Source: CAZAQS01 sp964486825 | GTDB lineage: Bacteria > Chloroflexota > Anaerolineae > Anaerolineales > UBA4823 | Assembly (NCBI GenBank): GCA_964486825.1 | Contig: CAZAQS010000029.1 | Span: 1 to 29,629, forward strand | Direction: 5' to 3' | DNA: 29,629 nucleotides | Shown here: positions 23,126 to 29,629 of the stretch, piece by piece | How the letters are laid out: the number at the start of each line of letters is the position of its first letter | Numbering within the stretch: the stretch's first letter is position 1 | Program-made: the position numbers and the translations under genes | The notes under the pieces: model-generated | Database searches by the model: none | What the model saw: only the letters and a program-made list of their open reading frames with translations | What the model was told of the DNA's origin: nothing

Positions 23126-23986
23126 ATGCCTGAACTCCCTGAAGTTGAAACGATCGCCAGGCTCTTGCGACAGGGTGGGCCAGAGTCGCAATCCCTGTTG
23201 GGCAAGCGCATCATAAGTGTGCGCTTGCTATGGAAGCGCACCCTGGTAACCCCTTCCCCAGCGGAGCTCGAAGCCAGGCTAACCGGGCAAATCTTTCAAG
23301 ATATCAGCCGGCGCGGCAAATTCCTCGTATTCCATCTTTCTGGAGGCGATAAGCTGGTCTTCCATCTCCGGATGAGCGGGGATATGCTTCTACAACCGGA
23401 TGATAGCCCACCGGCGCCGCATGACCGGTTAATCATTACCTTGAACGACGCCCACCGGTTGGCATTTAACGACGCTCGAAAATTCGGGCGGGCCTGGTTG
23501 GTTTCGGACCTTCAAACGATTACAAGGCGCCTTGGCCCCGAACCCCTCGATCCTGACTTTACCCCCGATGAGCTATATGGGCGGCTGCAAGACTACCGAC
23601 GCCAGATCAAGCCTCTGTTACTCGATCAAAGCTTTCTAGCCGGGCTGGGAAATATCTATGCCGATGAGGCCTTGCATATGGCAGGCATCCACCCATTGAG
23701 GATATCCAATAGTCTGGATTATTCAGACGCCGAGCGCCTGTGGCGGAGCATCCGGCAAGTGCTCCAGGAAGGCATCCGGCTATCCGGGGCGAGCATCGAT
23801 TGGGTATACCGGGGAGGCGAGTTCCAAAACCAATTCCGGGTATACCAACGTGCGGGTGAAGCCTGCCCTGTTTGCCAGACTCCTATCCGCAGGATCGTTG
23901 TAGGTCAAAGAGGCACTCATTATTGTCCCGTATGCCAGACAGCCCCTGAGGAAAGGGGTCAAGATCTTTCCAGGAGGACCCTATGA
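23126..23986 (+). CDS. mutM: Formamidopyrimidine-DNA glycosylase (Fpg)
   Basis: Removes oxidised purines such as 8-oxoguanine and cuts the abasic strand. The N-terminus MPELPEVET supplies Pro2, the Schiff-base nucleophile, and Glu3; Lys65 in RRGK matches the conserved lysine. LGNIYADE (174-181) is the helix-two-turn-helix element. The C-terminal zinc finger has Cys247, Cys250, Cys267 and Cys270, with Arg262 in the DNA-contacting loop. Length 286 is slightly above the usual 270. No ribosome site stands out before ATG 23126. The next gene starts within its stop codon (ATGA, 23983-23986). Confidence 0.95.
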   Translation: MPELPEVETIARLLRQGGPESQSLLGKRIISVRLLWKRTLVTPSPAELEARLTGQIFQDISRRGKFLVFHLSGGDKLVFHLRMSGDMLLQPDDSPPAPHDRLIITLNDAHRLAFNDARKFGRAWLVSDLQTITRRLGPEPLDPDFTPDELYGRLQDYRRQIKPLLLDQSFLAGLGNIYADEALHMAGIHPLRISNSLDYSDAERLWRSIRQVLQEGIRLSGASIDWVYRGGEFQNQFRVYQRAGEACPVCQTPIRRIVVGQRGTHYCPVCQTAPEERGQDLSRRTL

Positions 23987-24759
23987 ACACAAGCATTGTT
24001 CTTGTCCTGGCGGTGGTATGTTTCTTTATCGGCGTCATCGCAGCCTACCTGGTGCAAAGTTTAAGGGAAGAGTCAAAACCCGTGCAGGAAGCGCCCAACA
24101 TGCAAGACGAAGAAGAGCCTGGAGAAGAGCGCTTTGCCGCTGCTTCCAGTTTCAGCCAGGCGCCGGCTGCCGCGGAAGAGCAAGAACCAGACAGCTCATT
24201 AACGCCTGCCCCTCCACCTGGAATGGTTGAGGTCGCCCGATTTTGGCGGGATGAGGATTCGCGAAAACCGGCCCTGGAAATGGACGGCGTTCTGTTCCAT
24301 ACATCAGACCAGATGAGCCCGGTTCAATTGGATAAGCTTGAAGCTGCCATCAAAGAGTTGTCTGCCTGGTCACGGAAACCTCTCCATAGCGAAAGGCCGA
24401 CCATCGAGACAGGCGCGTTCCTGACCGGTGAGATCGTGGAAGGCCCCAGTTTTAAGCCTCCCAGAATAGGTCCCCTGGACATCCTGAAGAACACTTTGGA
24501 TGCTGATGTACGCTCAGCGTTAAAGGCTGCTCCCAAGAGCCTGGCAGCCCAGGTAGATGAAATCTTGCAAGCCAAGTTGGTCGACTCCAGCCTCGCCGAC
24601 CGAGGCATACGTATCATGGATACCCCAAGCTCAGATTTGGTCGTCATGGTAGGCCTGGATAAATACGACGGGGTAGAGGCAATCCCGGACGCCGAAATCC
24701 AGGCTATGATCAGGGAGGCCGTGGCGGAATGGGGCCGGCGAGCAACTTTAGAAGATTGA
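23983..24759 (+). CDS. Membrane-anchored protein of unknown function
   Basis: Not recognised. One transmembrane helix (about 4-26) is followed by a basic turn and an acidic, Pro/Ala-rich linker (30-80). A soluble domain of about 170 residues starts near MVEVARFWRD. It contains an Asp/Glu-rich helical stretch (MSPVQLDKLEAAIKEL, 111-126) and a C-terminal part with VVMVGLDKYDGVEAIPD (220-236). No catalytic motif is clear. With the short N-terminus outside, the domain would be cytoplasmic by the positive-inside rule. The start overlaps the mutM stop as ATGA, so translation is probably coupled. A terminator follows. A link to DNA repair is only positional. Confidence 0.75.
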   Translation: MNTSIVLVLAVVCFFIGVIAAYLVQSLREESKPVQEAPNMQDEEEPGEERFAAASSFSQAPAAAEEQEPDSSLTPAPPPGMVEVARFWRDEDSRKPALEMDGVLFHTSDQMSPVQLDKLEAAIKELSAWSRKPLHSERPTIETGAFLTGEIVEGPSFKPPRIGPLDILKNTLDADVRSALKAAPKSLAAQVDEILQAKLVDSSLADRGIRIMDTPSSDLVVMVGLDKYDGVEAIPDAEIQAMIREAVAEWGRRATLED

Positions 24760-24777
24760 ACGTTTTGAATGAAGTAA

Positions 24778-24812
24778 GACCCCACAGGTCAAGATGCCTG
24801 TGGGGTCTTATT
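24778..24812 (+). terminator. Terminator between the unknown membrane protein and secA
   Basis: A perfect 11-bp stem (24778-24788 with 24797-24807) encloses an 8-base loop and is followed by the T-rich TTATTT. It lies between convergent genes and may act on both. Confidence 0.85.
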
Positions 24813-24821
24813 TACCTGGTC

Positions 24822-27800
24822 TTATTTACGACCACGGCGGCGTTTTTGGCTTTTACTCATCTTTTTAGACTTTCCCGCCTTGGGCGTTTTGGAAGCCTCC
24901 TGAAGCGCCACGACCGGCTCTTTAACATCCTTGCTCCGCTCCTCCTCTACGATCGCCGCGGTCTCCCCCCCATCCGAGGAGGTTTCCGCCTCCGGAAGCA
25001 CACCCATAGCTTCAGCTGGCGCTTCAATATCTTTGGTTCGCCGGGCAGCCACCTGCATGCTCGAAAGGTCGCGCGGGCGGAAGGTGAACATACGCGTGAT
25101 CACTCCTAACCTCATATTACGGAAAAGATCCTGGAACAACTCGGAGGCCTTGCTCTTATACTGCACCAGGGGGTCGCGTTGGGCATAAGCTTCCAGGCCA
25201 ATGGAAACCCTCAATGCTTCCATCTGGGTCAGGTAGTCCACCCATAACTCCGTGATGACGCTCAAAAGCAGCTGGCGGTACAACTCAGTCAGTGCACGGC
25301 GCCCCAACTCGTCGACCACCACCCTCTTCTTGTCCAAAGGCAGGCTGCTCAATGGCTGATCCTTGAATTCAAGAAATGCAGGCTCTCCGAGGGCTTTGCT
25401 CAGGCCAGCCTGGGTAAGGTCGTCCAGCTCTGCCGGCCTGGTCCCTGAGACTCGTTTCCATTCATTCTGCCCCCAGGCATGGCGCATGGCTGCCTGTGCA
25501 GCTTCCAGGTGCTCGAGGACCTCTCCTGCAATCTCATCCGGTTCACGACCATCGAGGAGCGTAGCGGCAAAATATGTATAAATCAGCCGGATTGTGCGCT
25601 GGCTGATGCGACGGTGAGTCTTCCTGTCAAAGGCCGTCTGGGTGCCCATCGGCATGACTGTCAACATGCGCAGCCTGCGGTTGGCATAGTATTGAGCTTC
25701 TATCTGCGCGAGGGCCGCCTCCAAAACCTGGTTTAGGCGCTCCTTTTGACCTGCTGTCAGAACCTTACCATTGGAACTAATTTCATATAATGAGAAAGCC
25801 AGGTCCTCGAGGATGCGTTCCTTTTGTATATCGGAGGCCGAACCGTCAACCCTGGCCAGTACAGGCTTTAACTCCTTTTGTACCCTGTCGATTTCCCGGT
25901 CGCTATCCAATACGTCCAGGTCAGAGAGGGCAACCTGGAGCGCCTGTTGGAGCTGCTCCTTATCCTTGGCGGTAAAGGGGACCTTCTCCCGAGAAAGCTG
26001 CGCCTCAAGGTCCTTCGTGATCTGCCCCTCCATCTGGCCATTCCCTAACAGGCGCTCCCGCCGGCGCGCCATGATCTGTTGGCATGCGTCGATCACTTGT
26101 CCAGCCATCTCCTCCCAGTCGTCGTTAGGCATTTGAGATGGTGTTAGCTCGAGAGGTTCTCCAAGGCGCCGCTGTACCGCTCCCAAGACCCGTGTAAGCT
26201 CCTGGTCTACGAGCACGTTTTCTACCTGCTCGCTCACCAGCAGCCTGACCTCATCCGGGTTTGTTCTCAGGGCGCGCTGCTGTTCCGGCTGCAAGCGTAG
26301 GGGGATATGCAGCAAGCCCGACAGCTCATCCAACATCTCGCGTGGCTGGCGTACCTCGGTTTCGTCCTCCAGATTCAACCCTTCGAAGAAGGTATCCAGG
26401 ATCTCCTGTCGCTCGGCCAGCCTGTTCTCGATCCGGTCTTGCAGCTGCTCCAGCAGGGCGCGGACGGCTCTGAGCACGTGCTCCTCCTCCGCTCTCAAGG
26501 ATCGATCGGCCACATCAAGGAAGGCTTCCAACTCTGCTCGCTCATCGCCCCCTTCAGCAACCCGGCTATTGATCTCCTCCAAAAGCAGCTGGTGAGTATA
26601 GGAAGGGAAAAGTGTGCCGTTGGAAGAAAAGGCCGGTTGGATCTGGTCCATCCAGGCCAGCAGCTCCCAGGGGCCTTCCTCGTCACGCAGAGCTTTCGGG
26701 ATGCGCTCGAGAACTTCTGTACGCAGCATCCCGGTAACGTCTTCACTCAAATCATCTTTAACAAAGATGATATTACGCTGGTCGTAAATCCTGGAGCGCT
26801 GAGAATTGAGCACATCGTCATATTCGAGCAAGTGCTTGCGGATATCAAAGTTAGCGCCCTCAACACGGGTCTGGGACTGCTCAACGATACGCCCAACCAT
26901 ACCAACTTCAATGGGCAAGGCTTCGTCCACTTTCAAACGCTGCATCATGTCATTGGCTTGCTGCCCGCCAAAGCGGCGCATTAGATCATCTTCCAGGGAC
27001 AGGTAGAAACGTGAGGAGCCAGGGTCGCCCTGGCGAGCGGCTCGGCCACGTAGCTGGTTGTCAATGCGGCGCGCCTCATGTCGCTCAGAGCCAATCACAT
27101 GCAGCCCGCCCAGGCTCTTCACCTGTTCCATCTTCTGCATATATTCAATAAATGCGTTGACCTGTTGCTCGTAAATACCATAGCTGGCCCTGTCCATTTT
27201 GACCAGGGCTTGCCGGCGCTCTTCCATCTGCATTTCGTAAGGGTTGCGCATACCAGCCCTTCGAAGGACACGGCTGGTGGCAATGAGCACATCTTCAGGC
27301 AATTCACCACCCAGCTTGATATCCACACCACGACCGGCCATATTGGTGGCAATCGTTACCGCGCCAAAGGAACCTGCTCCGGCGATAATCTGGCTTTCTT
27401 CGGTATGCTTGCGAGCATTAAGCACGTGATGCGAAATACCGGCTTTTAGCGCCGAAACCAACCGTTCCTGGTCTTCCTCACCCAGCTCCAGAATGGAGCT
27501 CAAGCGTTCGAGGTTGCTGCTTTCCTCCGGATTCACGGAGATCTCCAGGCTCTGGGCCATCTTTCGCAGGTCCCCAGTCTGAAGCTCCTCCAGGGGAGCA
27601 TTAAGCAGCTGCAGCTCTGGGATCTGCCGGCCATCCTCTTCGCGGTTATGCTGTTGGAGCCAGGCATGCCGTATGACCTGGACCTGGGCCAGGCGGCGCA
27701 GTGGCTCGGCCTTCAAGCGTCCGGAGATACGGTCGGAAAGCTCCACCGAGGTCGTACCAACCAGCATTGGCCGCCCTTTGGCATAGAAACGCAGGATCTC

Positions 27801-29270
27801 TTGAACGATGGCGCGGAACTTGGCTTCCTCAGTCAGGAAGATGACGTCTGGGTAATCCTTACGCTTCCAATACAAAGGCCGGCTGGGATCGTCCTTGTGA
27901 GCATAGTAGGTGTAGCGATAACCGTGCTCATCCCGGTCGTCCTGCTGCTCCAGGGGAGAATCGGGGCGCAGGGCCTGGAATTCCAGGTTAGTAGGGATAG
28001 CAACCACGTTCAATTTATAGATCTTATCGAACTCTTCCGCTTCGGTCAGGGCGGTGCCGGTCATGCCGGCGAGCTTTTCATACATGCGGAAGTAGTTCTG
28101 AATGGTAATGGTGGCGTAAGTCACGTTTTCAGGCTGGACGCGGACATTTTCCTTGGCCTCTACCGCCTGGTGCAAGCCATCCGACCAACGCCGGCCTGGC
28201 ATCATCCGCCCGGTAAACTCATCCACAATAATGACCTTACCACCCTGGACCAGGTAATCCTTGTTGCGCTTGAAGAGGAACTGAGCGCGCAGCGCCTGCT
28301 CGAGGTACCCCATCAAACGGGCTTGCTGCGGAGTCACGTCTTCGGGGCGGTCCGGGTCGCGCAAGGGCATATCGAGCAACTCTTCTACATGCGTCTCCCC
28401 GATCTCGGTCAAGGTTACCGTACGGTCGCGCTCGCTGATCTCAAAATCCTCATCGCGCAGCTTTCGGACTACCTGGGCCATTCGCTGGTACCACTCGGTG
28501 TCATCGGAAGCAGGCCCGGAGATAATCAAAGGGGTACGGGCTTCGTCGATCAGGACGTTATCCACCTCGTCTACGATTGCAAAGTAATGCCCGCGCTGGA
28601 CCCGCTCCCCCAGACTCATCGTCATATTGTCGCGCAGGTAATCGAAACCAAACTCGCTGTTGGTGCCATAAGTGATATCGGCCGCGTACGCTTCACGACG
28701 GGGCACCATGCGGAGTTGGTGCTGGTCTTCGTGGGGGGATTCTTTCTCCAGGTCCACCAAAAAGGCCTTCTTCCCATTCTCTGTACGGGATGCCATCTGT
28801 AAAACGCCCACGCTTAAGCCGAGCAAATTAAAAATGGGAGCCATCCAGCGCGCATCGCGCCGGGCCAGGTAGTCGTTCACCGTGATCAAGTGGACACCCT
28901 TACCGGTCAAAGCATTCAGGTACATTGGCAGGGTAGCAACCAGAGTCTTACCCTCACCCGTGCGCATTTCGGAGATAGTCGCCTGGTGCAGGGCTGTTCC
29001 GCCGATCAGCTGGACGTCATAATGGCGCATGCCGAGGGCACGCTTTCCGGCTTCCCGGACCGTGGCGAAGGCCTCCGGAAGGAGATCGTCCAGGCTTTCC
29101 CCTTTAGCCAGGCGCGCTCGGAACTCTTCCGTCCTGGCTCGCAGCTGAGAATCATCGAGCGATTCAAATTGGGGTTCCAGGGCATTGACCTGCTCAACCA
29201 TGGGATAAAATTTTTCTATAGCGCGTTTATTCGGGTCGCCCCCGAAAATGTTGACAAATTTCTTGAGCAT
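24822..29270 (-). CDS. secA: Protein translocase ATPase SecA, strongly enlarged
   Basis: Motor of the Sec export pathway. The motor core is intact: Walker A MRTGEGKT (102-109), VDEVDNVLIDEARTP (233-247), YGTNSEFGFDYLRDNM (201-216), TNMAGRGVDIKLGG (642-655), and GRAARQGDPGSSRFYLS (742-758). The protein has 1482 residues, against about 830-1000 in most bacteria. Extra sequence lies at about 161-190, 430-472 and 521-609 of the motor region, and a large block of about 450 residues lies from about 870 to 1325, before the conserved helical-scaffold end (ITELWVDYLTQMEALRV, 1339-1355). The large block is rich in charged helical sequence. The usual C-terminal zinc-binding domain is absent; a basic tail (KKMSKSQKRRRGRK) ends the protein. 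AAAGG precedes ATG 29270. The sites all look functional, so this seems a working enzyme. Confidence 0.97.
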   Translation of the reverse strand: MLKKFVNIFGGDPNKRAIEKFYPMVEQVNALEPQFESLDDSQLRARTEEFRARLAKGESLDDLLPEAFATVREAGKRALGMRHYDVQLIGGTALHQATISEMRTGEGKTLVATLPMYLNALTGKGVHLITVNDYLARRDARWMAPIFNLLGLSVGVLQMASRTENGKKAFLVDLEKESPHEDQHQLRMVPRREAYAADITYGTNSEFGFDYLRDNMTMSLGERVQRGHYFAIVDEVDNVLIDEARTPLIISGPASDDTEWYQRMAQVVRKLRDEDFEISERDRTVTLTEIGETHVEELLDMPLRDPDRPEDVTPQQARLMGYLEQALRAQFLFKRNKDYLVQGGKVIIVDEFTGRMMPGRRWSDGLHQAVEAKENVRVQPENVTYATITIQNYFRMYEKLAGMTGTALTEAEEFDKIYKLNVVAIPTNLEFQALRPDSPLEQQDDRDEHGYRYTYYAHKDDPSRPLYWKRKDYPDVIFLTEEAKFRAIVQEILRFYAKGRPMLVGTTSVELSDRISGRLKAEPLRRLAQVQVIRHAWLQQHNREEDGRQIPELQLLNAPLEELQTGDLRKMAQSLEISVNPEESSNLERLSSILELGEEDQERLVSALKAGISHHVLNARKHTEESQIIAGAGSFGAVTIATNMAGRGVDIKLGGELPEDVLIATSRVLRRAGMRNPYEMQMEERRQALVKMDRASYGIYEQQVNAFIEYMQKMEQVKSLGGLHVIGSERHEARRIDNQLRGRAARQGDPGSSRFYLSLEDDLMRRFGGQQANDMMQRLKVDEALPIEVGMVGRIVEQSQTRVEGANFDIRKHLLEYDDVLNSQRSRIYDQRNIIFVKDDLSEDVTGMLRTEVLERIPKALRDEEGPWELLAWMDQIQPAFSSNGTLFPSYTHQLLLEEINSRVAEGGDERAELEAFLDVADRSLRAEEEHVLRAVRALLEQLQDRIENRLAERQEILDTFFEGLNLEDETEVRQPREMLDELSGLLHIPLRLQPEQQRALRTNPDEVRLLVSEQVENVLVDQELTRVLGAVQRRLGEPLELTPSQMPNDDWEEMAGQVIDACQQIMARRRERLLGNGQMEGQITKDLEAQLSREKVPFTAKDKEQLQQALQVALSDLDVLDSDREIDRVQKELKPVLARVDGSASDIQKERILEDLAFSLYEISSNGKVLTAGQKERLNQVLEAALAQIEAQYYANRRLRMLTVMPMGTQTAFDRKTHRRISQRTIRLIYTYFAATLLDGREPDEIAGEVLEHLEAAQAAMRHAWGQNEWKRVSGTRPAELDDLTQAGLSKALGEPAFLEFKDQPLSSLPLDKKRVVVDELGRRALTELYRQLLLSVITELWVDYLTQMEALRVSIGLEAYAQRDPLVQYKSKASELFQDLFRNMRLGVITRMFTFRPRDLSSMQVAARRTKDIEAPAEAMGVLPEAETSSDGGETAAIVEEERSKDVKEPVVALQEASKTPKAGKSKKMSKSQKRRRGRK

Positions 29271-29290
29271 AAAACAACCTTTCTGGGTGG

Positions 29291-29296
29291 ATTATA
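29291..29296 (-). promoter_or_regulatory. -10 element of the secA promoter
   Basis: TATAAT on the minus strand lies 20 bases before ATG 29270. The -35 region is weak. The position would give a very short leader. Confidence 0.5.
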
Positions 29297-29504
29297 GCAT
29301 ATTGGTATTGGGATACACAGGCGAGGAAACCGGGGCTTTCTTCCCACGACTGGCAACAAGTTCAGATTTTTGTCACTAATGGCATTTTCGCTTTTAAGGC
29401 CCGGATTAGGTTATCATAAGAGCAATGAAACTAATTTTCACATCAAACGTAGTGTAGAGGGAAGAAAATAAATCAAATTATTATTCAGAGATGGAGGCAA
29501 GACA

Positions 29505-29629
29505 ATGAATGATAGACCTTACCAGTCACAACCGGGTAGTCATGCCCTGGCGATCCTGAGCCTCGTACTGGGCATCCTTGGCCTGACCCCCATATTACCG
29601 TTGATCGGATCGATTGTCGCGATTGTAAC
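29505..29629 (+). CDS. 5' end of a small DUF4190-like membrane protein
   Basis: The frame begins at ATG 29505 with GGAGG 7 bases upstream and runs off the window. The first 13 residues are polar (MNDRPYQSQPGSH), followed by a hydrophobic segment beginning ALAILSLVLGILGL and containing LIGSIVAIV. This pattern is typical of DUF4190-type membrane proteins, which usually have two helices. No function is known. Its promoter is not obvious in the AT-rich 234-bp gap before it. Confidence 0.7.
   Translation, partial: MNDRPYQSQPGSHALAILSLVLGILGLTPILPLIGSIVAIV

Noticed and set aside
26307..26984. Plus-strand open frame of 225 codons opposite secA
   Set aside because: Antisense to the conserved and inserted regions of SecA; no ribosome site and no recognisable domain.
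27648..28802. Long plus-strand open frame of 384 codons opposite secA
   Set aside because: It lies entirely antisense to conserved SecA motor sequence, and its product resembles no known family. Codon bias in a GC-rich gene readily produces such frames.
1..29629. CRISPR array, tRNA, rRNA, transposase or attachment sites
   Set aside because: No regularly spaced repeats, cloverleaf candidates, transposase motifs or flanking inverted repeats were seen by eye on either strand.

Overview
The window reads as an ordinary bacterial chromosome segment of roughly 55% GC with dense coding on both strands. No rRNA, tRNA, CRISPR array, insertion sequence or phage block is visible. The gene content points to Chloroflexota, most likely class Anaerolineae: a dnaB/DnaD-like/DnaC-like replication cluster, a secreted CAP protein with an IFLPLA-type C-terminal tail, a DUF151 protein and a very long SecA. 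This placement is inference from family resemblance, not a database result.

Layout. 1-2530: the end of an unidentified gene with a strong terminator, a solitary beta-class DNA methyltransferase, and a secreted CAP-domain protein. 2631-3287 (minus): an OmpR-type regulator whose receiver has lost its phosphorylation residues. 3684-8079: a DUF151 protein, a terminator, then a replication block of dnaB, a DnaD-like protein, a DnaC-like loader with two AAA+ modules in tandem, and a tiny putative zinc protein. 8356-12244: a complete ferric-iron ABC importer (lipoprotein, fused double permease, ATPase) behind a good sigma-70-like promoter with a Fur-like inverted repeat touching the -35 box. 14180-12282 (minus): an apparent operon of a metallo-beta-lactamase-fold hydrolase, a five-helix membrane protein and a sulfite-oxidase-fold molybdoenzyme. 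14438-17757: a serine beta-lactamase-like protein with membrane helices, a degenerate CPBP-family membrane protein and a stand-alone nucleotidyltransferase. 17876-18817: lipoyl synthase. 20375-19003 (minus): a sugar O-acetyltransferase and a family 2 glycosyltransferase. 20572-24759: a B12-binding mutase small subunit, MeaB, PRPP synthetase, MutM and a membrane-anchored unknown protein translationally coupled to mutM. 29270-24822 (minus): SecA of 1482 residues. 29505-end: the start of a small membrane protein.

Functional links. dnaB, the DnaD-like gene and the loader form a coherent helicase-loading set; the last two overlap by 80 nt. The iron importer is a self-contained three-gene operon. 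The B12-binding protein and MeaB belong to the same cobalamin-mutase system, but the large catalytic subunit is not in the window.

The strongest unusual signals are the duplicated AAA+ helicase loader and the SecA with about 450 extra residues in its helical scaffold region plus smaller insertions in its motor domains. I see no clear evidence of a wholly new multi-gene system; the novelty here lies in altered architectures of core machinery.
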